This document shows positions 8,696 to 19,312 of a DNA stretch of 64,000 bases, in pieces. The DNA lies in the NCBI GenBank assembly GCA_020073165.1, contig JAIQFP010000007.1, positions 62,001-126,000 on the forward strand, in the 5' to 3' direction. A program made the position numbers and the translations under genes. Source of the stretch: Terriglobia bacterium (GTDB lineage: Bacteria; Acidobacteriota; Terriglobia; Terriglobales; Acidobacteriaceae). The notes beneath the pieces are model-generated. The model was not told the DNA's origin. It saw only the letters and a list, made by a program, of their open reading frames with translations, and ran no database searches. Each line of letters starts with the position of its first letter. The first letter of the stretch is position 1.

Positions 8696-8833
8696 TTCTA
8701 CCAATCGCGTTCGGGAAAAAGGTAAGGATTTCGAGAAATATTTTCGGAGCATGGCACGGCAGTCACATTTTTGTGTGATTACTCGAACTTTTTCTGCCAA
8801 TTCCTACCTTTTTTCGAGACCCGGTTGGTAGAA
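8696..8833. repeat. Long imperfect inverted repeat in a divergent intergenic region
   Basis: Left arm 8696-8728 (starts TTCTACCAA) and right arm 8802-8833 (ends TTGGTAGAA) are reverse complements with a few mismatches and one indel, separated by 73 bases. The outer 9 bases match exactly, as does a T-run/A-run block (TACCTTTTT / AAAAAGGTA). The element fills the space between the minus-strand cluster start (8679) and the serine recombinase operon (8887). It may be a recombination site for that recombinase, an operator for divergent promoters, or a degenerate element end. Confidence 0.7.
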
Positions 8834-8886
8834 CGTAATGAGGGCTTTGTCCGTTGCTCGAAAACCAGACGACAGAGGACAGTAGC

Positions 8887-9153
8887 GTGGAAGGACTCAT
8901 CGAGGCACAGCGCAGATGCTCGGTCTCCCCGAATCCATTTGAGCGCGTCGTGGGCTCCCTCCTCATGGCTGCACTTCTCCAGAAGAAACTTGCCGCTCTT
9001 TCAAATAGGGCAATCGGACAGTTGATGTCCGATCATCTTTGGAACGAACTGAATCTCCTGAGTCCGGAGATGACCATTTGTCAAGCAGCTACCGAACGGC
9101 TCCTCAATTCCTCCTCCGTTTTCAAAACCGAAAAGGAGAATGTCAACCAATGA
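8887..9153 (+). CDS. Small protein translated with the serine recombinase
   Basis: Unrecognised 88-residue helical protein. I chose GTG 8887, which has GAGGAC about eight bases upstream, over TTG 8854. The stop overlaps the recombinase start (ATGA at 9150-9153), so the two are coupled. The sequence is a pair of amphipathic helices (VVGSLLMAALLQKKLAAL; LMSDHLWNELNLL) without metal or catalytic motifs. It may be a recombinase accessory factor; nothing in the sequence proves that. Confidence 0.6.
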   Translation: MEGLIEAQRRCSVSPNPFERVVGSLLMAALLQKKLAALSNRAIGQLMSDHLWNELNLLSPEMTICQAATERLLNSSSVFKTEKENVNQ

Positions 9154-9794
9154 AGAAAGCCGCAATCTATGTTCGCGTCAGTACCCCCGACCAGCATGTT
9201 GAGTCTCAGTTGTATGACCTGCGACAACTGGCAGAACAGCGCGGACTGGAAGTGGTCAAAGAATACGCGGACAGAGGTGTTTCTGGGCTGAAGGCTCGGC
9301 GTCCGGGGCTGGACGCATTGATGGCCGAGGCTCGCCAGCGGAAGTTTTCTGTCGTGTTGGTATCGGCGTTCGACCGCGTGGCCCGGAGTACTAAGCATTT
9401 CCTGCATGTAATGGACGAGCTAGACAGTTTAGGCATTGAATTCGTCAGCAAGAGAGAGGGTGTAGCGACTGGAGACCCGATGGGAAGATTGTTCATGACG
9501 ATTATCTCGGCTATAGCCGAACTCGAACGGGCATTGACTGTAGACCGTGTAAAAAGTGGCATGGAGATGGCTCGACGAATGGGAAAGCAAATCGGTCGAG
9601 CGCGGCTGGATGTTGATCGGGAGCAAATCGTGCAGGATCGCCGCTCCGGGATGTCCCTGACGCAAGTGGCTCGAAAGCACTCGATAAGCCGTGCCAGTGT
9701 GTGCAGGATCATGAAAGAGGCCAACGAGAATCCTGTTACCGCAGCCCTTAGTCCCGCAGTCGAACTCGCGCAGCAAGCTGAAGCCGGACAATGA
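9150..9794 (+). CDS. Serine recombinase (resolvase/invertase family)
   Basis: Site-specific DNA recombinase that cuts and rejoins DNA through a 5-prime phosphoserine link. The 214-residue protein has the small-serine-recombinase layout: an N-terminal catalytic domain with YVRVST (nucleophile S11, R9), the DRVARS segment (R76, R79), EFVSKREGVATGDPMGRL, a long dimer helix (ISAIAELERALTVDRVKSG), and a C-terminal helix-turn-helix (MSLTQVARKHSISRASV). The start at 9150 is set by the family N-terminus and the ATGA overlap with the preceding gene; a longer frame from 9039 would add 37 unrelated residues. It lies just downstream of a long inverted repeat that could be its site, and overlaps the next small gene. 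Confidence 0.93.
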   Translation: MKKAAIYVRVSTPDQHVESQLYDLRQLAEQRGLEVVKEYADRGVSGLKARRPGLDALMAEARQRKFSVVLVSAFDRVARSTKHFLHVMDELDSLGIEFVSKREGVATGDPMGRLFMTIISAIAELERALTVDRVKSGMEMARRMGKQIGRARLDVDREQIVQDRRSGMSLTQVARKHSISRASVCRIMKEANENPVTAALSPAVELAQQAEAGQ

Positions 9795-9958
9795 TCTCAG
9801 ACAACCAACCAAACTCGGTCGCAGCCGACGAGCGTGTCGGCAAGGTCTTCGCTGTTGTCAGCGATGACCTGCGGATGTGCCTGATCTGCGATCAAATGTT
9901 CACCCGGCAAGGGTCGTTTGAGCATTCCAAGTTTCCGTGCCACCCCGCCAGCAGCTAG
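9791..9958 (+). CDS. Small cysteine/histidine-containing protein, 55 residues
   Basis: ATG 9791 overlaps the recombinase stop (ATGA), and the frame closes at TAG 9956-9958. The product ends with MCLICDQMFTRQGSFEHSKF followed by PCHP. C-x2-C, a histidine and a later C-x-H make a plausible single zinc finger of the Cys2-His/Cys type. I recall similar short proteins next to recombinases in acidobacterial genomes, without known function. The coupling to the recombinase gene is the strongest reason to call it. Confidence 0.65.
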   Translation: MISDNQPNSVAADERVGKVFAVVSDDLRMCLICDQMFTRQGSFEHSKFPCHPASS

Positions 9959-9982
9959 TGCCAATTGAGAGGAGGAGGAAAC

Positions 9983-10291
9983 GTGGTTACGAAGTTCCAG
10001 TTCCGCTTGAACGGGAACATCATCCCGCACCTGAAGGTTCGCCCTGCCGCAATCGATGGAGCCACGAATCACTGGGAACTCGTCGCCTGCCACGACACGC
10101 TCGGTGAGTTCGCCATCGACGACAACGATGGGCTTAACGATCCCGCGCTGCCCCGATTCATCCTCGAAATGCGTGACGTAACGATTCCGCCGATAGAGCG
10201 GCGATTCCTTCCGAACAAAGGCTGGAAACAGATGACAACCAGCGAGTGCCTCGCTGTGCTGGAAGGGTCAGGAGTGATCGATAGTCTGTGA
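9983..10291 (+). CDS. Hypothetical protein, last gene of the recombinase operon
   Basis: Unrecognised 102-residue protein. GTG 9983 has a very strong purine-rich ribosome site (GGAGGAGGA at 9971-9979) and is preferred to TTG 9965. The sequence is mixed alpha/beta (FQFRLNGNIIPHLKVRPA; ECLAVLEGSGVIDSL) with no signal peptide and no recognisable motif. It is 24 bases after the 55-residue gene and in the same direction, so probably part of the recombinase operon. Confidence 0.65.
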   Translation: MVTKFQFRLNGNIIPHLKVRPAAIDGATNHWELVACHDTLGEFAIDDNDGLNDPALPRFILEMRDVTIPPIERRFLPNKGWKQMTTSECLAVLEGSGVIDSL

Positions 10292-10426
10292 AGAACCGTG
10301 TCGTTACCTTCAGACCCTGACCGGATTTTGATCGCCATCTTCTGATGCGAGATTTCGTTCCGTGGGATAATTCCCTACGGTTCTTATTGCGCCTCGCAGA
10401 TCGACAGCGAAGGAGTAATTGCACAA

Positions 10427-11227
10427 TTGTCGGATCGGAACTTCGCACACTCAACTCCCGCACTTTACGACCGCTACATGGGTGCGCTCTTGTTCGAACC
10501 TTATGCGAAGCTCGTCGCTGAACGCTGCGCCCTTCTCCAGCCAGACCGCATCCTTGAAACCGCTGCTGGTACTGGTATTGTCACTCGGGCGGTGCTTCGG
10601 GCGGCTCCGCAAGCGCAGGTCGTCGCCACGGATATCAATCCCGCCATGCTTGACTTCGCAACGCACGCGCTGCGCTCCGAGCGTGTTTCGTATCAGCGGG
10701 CAGACGCACAAAACCTACCGTTTTCCGACAGTATCTTCGACCTAGTCCTCTGTCAGTTCGGAGTGATGTTTTTTCCTGACAAGATTCGCGCCAACCAAGA
10801 AGCACGTCGCGTGCTTCGGCCCAACGGTCACTACTTGTTAGTCACATTCGACCATCTGGGGTTGAACCCGATACCCAAGGCTGCACAAGACGCCGTCAGT
10901 GCGCTTTTCGCCCAAGAGCCCTTTGATTATATGGAGCGTGGCCCCTTCTCCTACACCGATCCAGCACAGATCAAGCACGACCTGTTAGCTGCGGGTTTCA
11001 CAGACATTGACATCGACACGATCAAGTTATCGATTTGCATAAATTCGTACGATGCCGCTCAAGGCTTAGTGTTTGGCTCTCCATTCCGGGCAGAGATCGA
11101 GCGACGTGACCCGTCCGCTGTTGACCGCGCTGCTGAGGCTGTTGCTCAGGCGCTGGTACGGTGGGATGGTAAAGACGCCCCGATGTCAGCACATCTGATT
11201 ACCGCAAGAAGCTCTGTCGCAACGTAA
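10427..11227 (+). CDS. Class I SAM-dependent methyltransferase
   Basis: Predicted small-molecule methyltransferase of the Methyltransf_11/UbiE-like type. The SAM-binding loop ILETAAGTGIVTRAVL (about residues 43-58) is motif I, VVATDINPAMLDFA is motif II, and the NLPFSDSIFDLVLCQFGVMF segment is motif III with an acceptor-site phenylalanine. The 266-residue length is typical. The start is TTG 10427, the only start in frame that leaves a complete N-terminus; AAGGAG lies 14 bases upstream, rather far. The substrate cannot be read. The gene stands alone between the recombinase operon and a convergent membrane-protein gene. Confidence 0.88.
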   Translation: MSDRNFAHSTPALYDRYMGALLFEPYAKLVAERCALLQPDRILETAAGTGIVTRAVLRAAPQAQVVATDINPAMLDFATHALRSERVSYQRADAQNLPFSDSIFDLVLCQFGVMFFPDKIRANQEARRVLRPNGHYLLVTFDHLGLNPIPKAAQDAVSALFAQEPFDYMERGPFSYTDPAQIKHDLLAAGFTDIDIDTIKLSICINSYDAAQGLVFGSPFRAEIERRDPSAVDRAAEAVAQALVRWDGKDAPMSAHLITARSSVAT

Positions 11228-11268
11228 AACCACCTAACAGCCACAGACGAATTTGCGCATACTAATTG

Positions 11269-11685
11269 CTAGACACTAGCTACCGATACTCGTTCGATTG
11301 GCAGCTTCGCCGGAGCCAGCGCGATCAACGCTACGCCGATGACAACAAGGACAGCCGATCCGACCAGAAATCCGACGCGCTGGTTGGCGATTTCGAGTCC
11401 TAGTATCGACATTGTGACGGCATGGGCGAAGCTCGACCACGCTGCGAAGGCGATTAGGCTGCGATGTGCCGATGGATTTCGCACGGCGATAAGCAGGAAG
11501 ATTCCGAGCGCGACATAGAGACTGAGCATCATCGTATCGCCAGTATCCGAATCAGCCGGATGCAGTAGAGAGCCGATCAGGGGATAAACGCCAGCCGTAA
11601 AGAGCAGCCCCACCAACACCAACACGATTTTCAGCGCCCGTTCTCGCCACATGGTGCCCATCCTTAGAGTGGTCGCGATCATCAC
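11269..11685 (-). CDS. DUF6632-like membrane protein
   Basis: A 138-residue integral membrane protein with four hydrophobic segments (about residues 18-37, 51-67, 77-96 and 104-123). RALKIVLVLVGLLFTAGVYP near the start, AVRNPSAHRSLIAFAAWSSF in the middle and ALIALAPAK at the end fit what I recall of DUF6632, which is uncharacterised. The first ATG at 11685 is used; Met9 or Met12 are possible alternatives. It converges on the methyltransferase gene and is unrelated to the kinase genes by motif. Confidence 0.75.
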   Translation of the reverse strand: MMIATTLRMGTMWRERALKIVLVLVGLLFTAGVYPLIGSLLHPADSDTGDTMMLSLYVALGIFLLIAVRNPSAHRSLIAFAAWSSFAHAVTMSILGLEIANQRVGFLVGSAVLVVIGVALIALAPAKLPIERVSVASV

Positions 11686-11797
11686 ATCCTATCGCGAGCA
11701 GCTATCGTAGCTTCGCGTACTCGGTTTTGGCTTGCTTTGGGATTGGAATGTCGAGATCGGCGTTTCCCTAGAGTTCGAAGAGACTTGGATGGACTTG

Positions 11798-14209
11798 CTA
11801 CTGCGGCAGCCCCACCTTACGTACCAACTCAGCAAACCGTGGATCGGATCGCAGAGGATCGAGTAAGAAATCAGTCTTCAAGCCCAGTAGATAGGTATCG
11901 CGTTCCTGATAAGCGGTATTGAGCCACTGAAAAGCCTGATCTTTGTCTCCCAAGTCAGAGTATAGGTCAGCAATTTGGTATGCAGAGACATAGCCATTCT
12001 TGCGTCTAGCTTTAGCGACTTCAATGCCTTTGGTTAGAGCACCCTTCCAACCCCCTGACCGAAATCCTTGCTCGATTGCAGAGGCAAAATTAGATTCATT
12101 CTTGTCACCGGAAAGCTGACCATACGCCTTCCATTCTTCAACAACCTGAGGATACATACGTTTCCCCCAATAGCCATAGGCTAGGCAATAGTGGGCTTGG
12201 CCGAATGCCGGGTTTTCATTTGCCAACTGCCTGCATACCGCGATGCCCTCGTCGTACCGTCGTGCCGAGATGTGAACGTCCCCGATTTGCTTGCTGATGA
12301 TCGCTGATAGCGGATCGAGTTGGTGAGCGCGAGTGATTTCCGCAAGGGCTTCCTGCTCTCTACCCCCAATCGACATAAGATCATTCGCGTACCATTGGTG
12401 TGCGGTGGCATCGTCGGGATCAAGCTCGAAAGCCTTCTTGTACTCAGCTTCTCCCCCGGCAAAGTTCCAGTCGTATTCCATTTCGTTGCCGCCCAGAACA
12501 GCGTGTGGGCGAGCCAAGCTCGTGTCCAACTCCAGCGCCTTACGGGCGGCGGCATTCGACTTCAGAATATCTTCACTGAGGGGAGTGCTGCCGTAGCCCG
12601 CAGCCAATAAGACATAGGCATCAGCCAAGCCTGAGTATGCCAGAGCATAGGCGGGGTCTTTGGCAATAGCTTCGTTGAAATACGAGATTGCGGCGGTAAC
12701 GTCCGAAGGAGTTCGTTTGTTCCACAAGTAACGACCTTTCAAATACAGTTCGTAAGCTTCTGGATTGTGCGTGCCCTGTTTCGTGACCTGCTGTTTTTCT
12801 GGGCTACTGAGCTTGGAACGTAACTTTTCGGCGATGTCGCCCGCAATCTGCTGTTGCAAGGAAATGATGTCTGTGCTCTTTCCGCTATAGTGCTGCCCCC
12901 AGATTTCGGTGTTATCCCGAACGTCGGTAAGTTCGGCGCTGACTTCCACATTCTCCCCGTGCGGCGTGACTCGTCCGCTCACCAGCGCCCTCACCCCCAA
13001 GTCGTTGCCCGCCTTCTGCGCATCGACGTCCTTCCCCTTGTAGCGGAAGACGGAGTTGCGGGACTTCACCTTGAGTTCGGGTACATGCGTAAGGCTTGCA
13101 ATCAGCGATTCCGTGATGCCGTCGCTCAGGTAATCGGCATTGGCATCTCCGCTCACGTTATTGAAAGGGAGCACGGCAATCGAATCAATCTGCGATGCTC
13201 TGCTGAGACGCAAATACCAAGTGCCACCTGCCGCGAATCCGAGGACGATAATGCAGACGGCTCCAACGATCCAGAGCTTGCCGCGTTTAAGTGGCTTGTC
13301 AGCCGATGCTGGGATGCCGACCACCTTGCTGGACTCTGTGTCTCTCTTAAGCCGTTGCAAGTCGGTGCGAATCTCAGAGGCGTGTTGGTACCGGAGATTT
13401 CGATCCTTTTCCAAACACTTGTTGATGATGCGTTCCAGTTCGGCTGGCAAGTCAGGATTCAAACGTACTGCCGAGGTTGGGGTCCCATCCAGAATGGCTT
13501 TGAAGATTACACCTGAGGTTTCTCCTCGAAACGGCAAGGCTCCGGTCGCCATCTCGTAGAGCACCGCTCCAAACGAGAAGAGGTCGGTTCGGGCGTCTAG
13601 CTCCTTGGCTCGGACTTGTTCTGGCGACATGTACGCTATGGTTCCAACCGCCGAACCCGGACTGGTCAAATGCTGGGCACTGGATTCGATAGTTGCTTGC
13701 GACGTTCCTGCCGCCGCCCCCATCACGGTGCCGCTGATGGGAGTAACCTTCGCCAGTCCGAAGTCAAGAATTTTGGCATTGCCACGTTTCGTGACGAAGA
13801 CGTTTGCAGGCTTGATGTCCCGATGAACGATTCCAGCGGAGTGAGCCGCATCCAGTGCGTCGGCGATTTCGATGGCGAGGGGGAGAAGGACTTCCATTTC
13901 CAGAGGACGCCCCGCGATCCGGTGCTTCAGCGTCACACCGTCCAGAAACTCCATCGCAATGAAGGACTGGTCACCATGTTTACTGATTTCGTAGATCGTG
14001 CAGATATTGGGATGGTTGAGCGCGGAGGCGGCACGCGCCTCGCGGCGAAAGCGTTCCAACGCCTGTGGGTCTCGCGCCAGTTCATCGGGCAGGAATTTCA
14101 AAGCGACGAAGCGGCCAAGCTCGGTGTCTTCGGCTTTGTAGACGACACCCATCCCACCGCCGCCCAGCTTCTCAACAACGCGGTAGTGAGAGACGATCTG
14201 GTCGATCAT
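11798..14209 (-). CDS. Transmembrane Ser/Thr protein kinase with TolB-like and TPR regions (copy 1)
   Basis: Membrane-bound Hanks-type kinase, probably a sensor. The start at 14209 ([20 protein letters not shown]) follows the paralogues and a promoter just upstream; a longer frame to 14398 would add 63 unrelated residues. Domains in order: kinase about residues 10-290 (glycine loop [33 protein letters not shown], all present), one transmembrane helix about 320-340, a TolB/FlgO-like domain ([13 protein letters not shown], then [10 protein letters not shown]), and C-terminal TPR repeats ([14 protein letters not shown]). The 803-residue length equals copy 3. All catalytic residues are intact, so it should be active. 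It lies 246 bases downstream of copy 2 with its own promoter. Confidence 0.93.
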   Translation of the reverse strand: MIDQIVSHYRVVEKLGGGGMGVVYKAEDTELGRFVALKFLPDELARDPQALERFRREARAASALNHPNICTIYEISKHGDQSFIAMEFLDGVTLKHRIAGRPLEMEVLLPLAIEIADALDAAHSAGIVHRDIKPANVFVTKRGNAKILDFGLAKVTPISGTVMGAAAGTSQATIESSAQHLTSPGSAVGTIAYMSPEQVRAKELDARTDLFSFGAVLYEMATGALPFRGETSGVIFKAILDGTPTSAVRLNPDLPAELERIINKCLEKDRNLRYQHASEIRTDLQRLKRDTESSKVVGIPASADKPLKRGKLWIVGAVCIIVLGFAAGGTWYLRLSRASQIDSIAVLPFNNVSGDANADYLSDGITESLIASLTHVPELKVKSRNSVFRYKGKDVDAQKAGNDLGVRALVSGRVTPHGENVEVSAELTDVRDNTEIWGQHYSGKSTDIISLQQQIAGDIAEKLRSKLSSPEKQQVTKQGTHNPEAYELYLKGRYLWNKRTPSDVTAAISYFNEAIAKDPAYALAYSGLADAYVLLAAGYGSTPLSEDILKSNAAARKALELDTSLARPHAVLGGNEMEYDWNFAGGEAEYKKAFELDPDDATAHQWYANDLMSIGGREQEALAEITRAHQLDPLSAIISKQIGDVHISARRYDEGIAVCRQLANENPAFGQAHYCLAYGYWGKRMYPQVVEEWKAYGQLSGDKNESNFASAIEQGFRSGGWKGALTKGIEVAKARRKNGYVSAYQIADLYSDLGDKDQAFQWLNTAYQERDTYLLGLKTDFLLDPLRSDPRFAELVRKVGLPQ
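13482..13531. repeat. 50-bp tract identical to 18536-18585
   Basis: Within the kinase domain of copy 1, 50 consecutive bases are identical to the matching stretch of copy 3, while flanking bases already differ at synonymous sites. This suggests recent gene conversion or duplication between the paralogues. Confidence 0.85.
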
Positions 14210-14233
14210 GCGTGGCGCAGGACTCAGGCTGCA

Positions 14234-14262
14234 ATAGTAAGGGCGTGAAGAAGCTGAGTCAA
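14234..14262 (-). promoter_or_regulatory. Sigma-70-like promoter of kinase copy 1
   Basis: On the minus strand TTGACT (14262-14257) and TACTAT (14239-14234) are separated by exactly 17 bases. The kinase start codon at 14209 lies about 18 bases beyond the expected transcription start. It supports the choice of 14209 as the start and separate expression of copy 1. Confidence 0.6.
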
Positions 14263-14455
14263 CGACGTACGGACGCACGCGAATGGGGTGGAAGGACTCA
14301 AAACCGAGCGGTTTTAGACTGATTCTGAGAAGCTTACCCGTCCTGTTCCAAAAGGGGTCTCCCGCAGCAGCCGCAATCGAATGATTCCATTGCGCCAAAA
14401 TTTAGAATTTGGATGGTCAGCCCGGTATACCTTTTGAGCAGTGGTGGCAAGACCT

Positions 14456-16846
14456 TTACTCAGGCAGACCCACACGGCGCAATATCTCCGAAAAGCGGGG
14501 GTCAGAATGCAGATTGTCAAGGAAAGGATCAGTCTTTAGATATACCAAGCTCCCAGAGCGTGCCTCAACTGCAATACCTAACCAGTGAAATGCTTTCTCA
14601 TTGGCATGGAGACCCGCATAGACTGACGCGATCTGGTACCCATCAACATATTTTTCGCCAGCCAATTCCTCGAACTGGGAAACAATCTTCAGCGCCTCGT
14701 CACGCTTACCAGACACAGCGTAGACATATCCGAGCCCTCCGGAAAGCAACTGATCTGTTCGAGGACTCGGAAGTTTAGGAATCTTCTGGTATTCGGCTAT
14801 CGCTTCGCTTGTCTGTCCCTTAAAGGCATAGTTCCAAGCCAGTTCCGCGTGACCGATATTGCTGTTGGGATCAAGCTCAAGCCCCTTCCTGTACCAAGGC
14901 ACTGCTTCATCAAACCTACGCGCAAGAGTGTAGATGTAGCCAAAATCCACGTTCACAATGAGCGAGAGCGGATCAAGCTCTTGCGCCCGTTTGCACTCTG
15001 CGACTGCTTCATCGAAGCGACCCATCGTGCTCAGCATGTAGCCATAATGAAAATGAGCTACGGCACTGGTTGGATTAAGCTCAATAGCACGCCTAAATTC
15101 CTTCTCTGCCGCAGACCAATCCCAGTCATACCACCAACTGACTTCCGCTAGTGCCGTGTGCGCCTCGGGCAACGAAGGATCAATATCGAGCGCCTTGAGT
15201 GCGGCAGCCCGCGCCTTAGGGAAACTTTCGTTGGGCGGGAGGAAATCAAGATTACCGAGTTCCGCGTATGCATCGGCCATGCCTGCGTATGCGGGAGCGT
15301 AGTTGGAGTCCAAGCGGATCGCCTGTTCGAAGTTCTGAATCGCTTGCTTAAGGTCATCTTCACTATCCTTGCCCCAATGGTATCTGCCCTTCAAGAACGC
15401 TTGATACGCTTCGCCACTCTCGGTATATCGCTTTGTCACTCGTTCCTTCTGTTGGCTTGTGAGCCGCCCAAGCTTGTCGGAGATGTGGTTTGCAATTTCT
15501 TCCTCTACCCTGAGCGCATCTGTGATTTTGCGATTGTATTGCTCACCCCAAAGCTGTTTGTCTTCGTGCGCATATACGAGTTCGGCGCTTACTGAAACAT
15601 CATCGCCACGCTGAACGACCCTTCCCATCACCAAGGCTTCCACGCCAAGCTCTTTCGCCACTTTTTCAGGCTCGATGTCACGCCCCTTGAAATGGAAAGC
15701 TGATGTGCGCGAGATCACTTTCATATTCGGAAGCTCCGAAAGGCGATCAATGACACCCTCCGTGATTCCATCGCTCAAGTATTCCGTGTTTGGATCGCCG
15801 CTGGCATTAGAGAAGGGCAATACAGCAACCGAGTTGATGCGCGGGCGACCGCTGCTACCAAAATAGTAGGTTGCCGCCGCTATGACCACGATTACGAAAA
15901 CGAAAGCTACCGCGCCGATCAACATCGTCCACCGTGACCAGCGGGGTTCTGCTGCAAGACGTGCTACCCCCTTGCCCGTTTCTGTGTCCCGTTTCAGCCG
16001 TTGCAGGTCAGTGCAAACTTCCGAGGCATGCTGGTAACGCAGGTTGCGATCTTTCTCCAGACACTTGCTGATGATCTCCTCCAACTTCGAGGGTGTGTCG
16101 GGATTCAATCTCACAACCGGGGCTGGCGTTCTGTTGAGGATCGACTCGAAGATAACCCCAGATGTATCTCCCCGGAATGGCAGCATGCCAGTGCACATCT
16201 CGTACAGGACTGCACCCAAAGAGAACAGGTCAGTTCGAGCGTCCAATTCCTTTCCCTTGACCTGCTCTGGGGACATGTAAGCAACGGTTCCGAGAGTCGA
16301 GCCGGGACTGGTTAATTCTTCCTCCTCCACGCTGGACTTTGTTGACTCCCCAACCGCTCCCGGGTTGGTCAGGACGGGTATCATTTTAGCCAGCCCGAAG
16401 TCGAGAATCTTGGCGTGCCCGTGCTCGGTAACGAAAATATTGGCAGGCTTGATGTCGCGGTGAACCACGCCCTTGGCATGCGCAGCATTCAAGGCATCGG
16501 CGATCTCGATGCCCAGCGATAACACAGTTTCAATCTCTAGTGGTTTTCCGGCAATGCGGTGTTTCAGTGTCGTACCTTCCAAGAATTCCATCGCGATGAA
16601 GGATTGCTCGCCATGTTTGCCGATCTCATAAATCGTGCAGATGTTCGGATGATTAAGAGCGGAAGCTGCCCGTGCCTCGCGGCGAAAACGTTCAAGCGCC
16701 TGCGGGTCTTGCGCCACATCATCGGGAAGGAATTTCAGCGCAACGAATCGCCCAAGATCGGTGTCCTCGGCTTTATAGACCACGCCCATACCACCGCCCC
16801 CGATCTTTTCGAGGATGCGGTAGTGCGAGATGGTTTGGCCGATCAT
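14456..16846 (-). CDS. Transmembrane Ser/Thr protein kinase with TolB-like and TPR regions (copy 2)
   Basis: Same plan as its neighbours in 796 residues: [20 protein letters not shown] with the glycine loop, catalytic HRDIKPAN and DFGLAK, YMSPEQ in the activation segment, a transmembrane helix around residues 315-337 ([20 protein letters not shown]), a TolB-like domain ([20 protein letters not shown]), and TPRs to the C-terminus ending LRRVGLPE. It is more diverged than copies 1 and 3 are from each other, especially in the TPR region, so it may sense a different input. It begins 11 bases after the copy 3 stop, so the two are almost certainly co-transcribed. Confidence 0.93.
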   Translation of the reverse strand: MIGQTISHYRILEKIGGGGMGVVYKAEDTDLGRFVALKFLPDDVAQDPQALERFRREARAASALNHPNICTIYEIGKHGEQSFIAMEFLEGTTLKHRIAGKPLEIETVLSLGIEIADALNAAHAKGVVHRDIKPANIFVTEHGHAKILDFGLAKMIPVLTNPGAVGESTKSSVEEEELTSPGSTLGTVAYMSPEQVKGKELDARTDLFSLGAVLYEMCTGMLPFRGDTSGVIFESILNRTPAPVVRLNPDTPSKLEEIISKCLEKDRNLRYQHASEVCTDLQRLKRDTETGKGVARLAAEPRWSRWTMLIGAVAFVFVIVVIAAATYYFGSSGRPRINSVAVLPFSNASGDPNTEYLSDGITEGVIDRLSELPNMKVISRTSAFHFKGRDIEPEKVAKELGVEALVMGRVVQRGDDVSVSAELVYAHEDKQLWGEQYNRKITDALRVEEEIANHISDKLGRLTSQQKERVTKRYTESGEAYQAFLKGRYHWGKDSEDDLKQAIQNFEQAIRLDSNYAPAYAGMADAYAELGNLDFLPPNESFPKARAAALKALDIDPSLPEAHTALAEVSWWYDWDWSAAEKEFRRAIELNPTSAVAHFHYGYMLSTMGRFDEAVAECKRAQELDPLSLIVNVDFGYIYTLARRFDEAVPWYRKGLELDPNSNIGHAELAWNYAFKGQTSEAIAEYQKIPKLPSPRTDQLLSGGLGYVYAVSGKRDEALKIVSQFEELAGEKYVDGYQIASVYAGLHANEKAFHWLGIAVEARSGSLVYLKTDPFLDNLHSDPRFSEILRRVGLPE

Positions 16847-16857
16847 GATTGAGAGGT

Positions 16858-19269
16858 TTACTGCGGCAGCCCCACTTTGCGCACTAGTTCAGAAAAGCGG
16901 GGGTCGGAACGTAAGGGGTCGAGCAAGAAGTCGGTTTTTAAATCTACAAGGTATCGATCATGTTCTTGATACGCCGCATTTAGCCACGTAAATGCTTCAT
17001 CTTTGTGACCCAAATCGGAATACAGCGTGGCAATCTCATACGCAGACGAATAGCCCGTTTTGCGCTGTGCTTTGCGCAATTCGATAGCCTTGCTCAAGGC
17101 TCCATTCCAGCCCGCCGACCCAAACCCTTCTCCCAGAGCAGAAGCAAAATCGACATCCCTCTTCTCACCGGAGAGTTGCCCGAATCTCCGGAATTCTTCG
17201 ATAACGTGCGGGTACGTTCGTTTCGCCCAGTAAGCATAGGCTAAGCAACGATGCGCTACCGCAAAGGTCGGATTGTCGCTTGCCACACGCCCACACACCT
17301 GAATAGCCTGATCGTATTGGTGCATGAAGATAGCAACTTCCCCGACCGTCTCATTTGTCATTGGTGATAAAGGGTCAAGCTGGTAAGCGCGATTGGCCTC
17401 TGCGACTGCCTCTTGTTCCCGGCCGCCGATCTCGGCCAGTCCGTGTGCATGCCAGTGACGTGCTGTAGCATCGTTAGTATCAAGTTCGAACGCTCTTTTG
17501 TACTCGGCATTACTTCCGTCAAAATCCCAGTCATATTCCATCTCGTTGTCCGCAAGCACCGCGTGAGGATGAGCGAGTGAAGCATCCAACTCCAGTGCCT
17601 TCCTCGCGGCGGCGTTCGATTTCGGATACGCCTCTCGTGGGTCGGCTCCGTAGGTCGGGAACACCGAATATGCGTCGGCTAAGCCCGAATACGCCAAAGC
17701 ATAAGCGGGGTCTGCGGAAATCGCTTGGTTGAAATAGGAGATCGCGGTGTGAATGTCGGCTGGTGTGCGCTTACTCCAGTAATGTCGGCCCTTCAGGTAT
17801 AGGTCGTAGGCTGCGGGATTCTGTGTACCTTGTTTGGTGACTTGCTGTTTTTCTGAACCGCTGAGCTTGAAACGCAACTTCTCTGCAATATCGCTTGCCA
17901 TCTGCTGTTGCAAAGAGATGATGTCCGCGCTTTTGCCTCGGTATTGCTGCCCCCACATTTCGGTGTTGTCACGAACGTCCGTAAGCTCAGCACTCATTTC
18001 CATAATGTCCCCGCGCAGCACCACTCTGCCGCTCACCAGAGCGGATACGCCCAGTTCATTCCCGACCTTCTGCATGTCAACATCTTTGCCTTTGTAGCGG
18101 AAGACTGAGTTGCGCGACTTCACCCTCAACTGGGGCACGTGAGCGAGGTTACCGATCAACGATTCGGTAATACCATCGCTGAGATAGTCATTACTAGCGT
18201 CTCCACCAACGTTATTGAACGGGAGCACAGCAATGGAATCGATCTGGGTAGCCCTGCCAAGTCGCAGGTACAAAACCCCAACTGCCGCCAGCGCGATAGC
18301 CGCGATGCACGCGGCAAGGATACCCCAACCTTTGCGAGGCTTGTACGTTTGGTCAGGCGATGCTTGCACAGCAACGATCTTGGTGGACTCAGTCTGGCGC
18401 TTTAGACGCTGGAGTTCCGCTCGCATATCCGAGGCATGCTGATAACGCAAGTCGCGGTCTTTGTCCAAAGCGCGATTGATGATCCGTTCCAATTCCACTG
18501 GGAGGTCGGGGTTCAGCCGCACTGCTGACGTTGGTGTCCCATCCAGAATGGCTTTGAAGATTACACCTGAGGTTTCTCCTCGAAATGGCAATGCTCCTGT
18601 CGCCATCTCGTACAACACCGCGCCGAACGAGAACAGGTCGGTGCGAGCGTCGAGTTCTTTGCCTCGCACCTGTTCCGGCGACATGTAGGCGACGGTGCCA
18701 AGTGTCGAACCGGGACTGGTAAGGTTCTCTTCTGTGTCTATGGTCGGGGCGCTCAAAGCGACGCTCTGTGGCTTGAGGGAGACCTTAGCCAGCCCGAAGT
18801 CGAGAATCTTCGCTTGCCCTCGATTCGTCACGAAAATGTTTGCGGGCTTGATGTCCCGGTGGATGATTCCTTTCGAATGTGCGGCGTCAAGGGCGTCGGC
18901 AATCTGAATGCCCAGATCGAGCACCGTTTCGATCTCCAGCGGCTTGCCATTGATCTGATGCCGGAGTGTCTGCCCCTCCAGCAGTTCCATCGCGATGAAG
19001 GTTCGTCCATCGGACTCATCTATTTCATGGATCGTGCAGATGTTCGGGTGGTTCAGGGAGGACGCAGCCTTGGCCTCCCGCTGGAAACGGCTGAGGGCTT
19101 GTGCGTCGTTGGCGAGTTCGTCGGGCAGGAACTTGAGCGCGACGTGGCGACCTAGTTTGAGGTCTTCAGCCTCATAGACCACACCCATCCCGCCCCCGCC
19201 GATCTTGCGGAGAATGCGGTAATGGGAAACCGTCTGCCCCACGGGTTGGGAGGGCGTGAACACTGGCAA
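16858..19269 (-). CDS. Transmembrane Ser/Thr protein kinase with TolB-like and TPR regions (copy 3)
   Basis: First gene of the kinase run, 803 residues. TTG 19269 is the start as drawn; GTG 19263, two codons later, is equally possible and neither has a clear ribosome site. The kinase domain has [27 protein letters not shown] and YMSPEQ; a transmembrane helix lies near residues 318-338 ([20 protein letters not shown]); the TolB-like part reads [20 protein letters not shown]; TPRs fill the C-terminus. Much of the kinase and TolB-like parts is nearly the same as copy 1. Such kinases are abundant in Acidobacteria; their ligands are mostly unknown. Confidence 0.92.
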   Translation of the reverse strand: MPVFTPSQPVGQTVSHYRILRKIGGGGMGVVYEAEDLKLGRHVALKFLPDELANDAQALSRFQREAKAASSLNHPNICTIHEIDESDGRTFIAMELLEGQTLRHQINGKPLEIETVLDLGIQIADALDAAHSKGIIHRDIKPANIFVTNRGQAKILDFGLAKVSLKPQSVALSAPTIDTEENLTSPGSTLGTVAYMSPEQVRGKELDARTDLFSFGAVLYEMATGALPFRGETSGVIFKAILDGTPTSAVRLNPDLPVELERIINRALDKDRDLRYQHASDMRAELQRLKRQTESTKIVAVQASPDQTYKPRKGWGILAACIAAIALAAVGVLYLRLGRATQIDSIAVLPFNNVGGDASNDYLSDGITESLIGNLAHVPQLRVKSRNSVFRYKGKDVDMQKVGNELGVSALVSGRVVLRGDIMEMSAELTDVRDNTEMWGQQYRGKSADIISLQQQMASDIAEKLRFKLSGSEKQQVTKQGTQNPAAYDLYLKGRHYWSKRTPADIHTAISYFNQAISADPAYALAYSGLADAYSVFPTYGADPREAYPKSNAAARKALELDASLAHPHAVLADNEMEYDWDFDGSNAEYKRAFELDTNDATARHWHAHGLAEIGGREQEAVAEANRAYQLDPLSPMTNETVGEVAIFMHQYDQAIQVCGRVASDNPTFAVAHRCLAYAYWAKRTYPHVIEEFRRFGQLSGEKRDVDFASALGEGFGSAGWNGALSKAIELRKAQRKTGYSSAYEIATLYSDLGHKDEAFTWLNAAYQEHDRYLVDLKTDFLLDPLRSDPRFSELVRKVGLPQ
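18536..18585. repeat. 50-bp tract identical to 13482-13531
   Basis: Second copy of the exact 50-bp tract shared by kinase copies 1 and 3; see the entry at 13482. Confidence 0.85.
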
Positions 19270-19312
19270 GGATGGTAGGTTGCGGCTGAGGAAAGGTCAA
19301 TTGCAGGAACTC

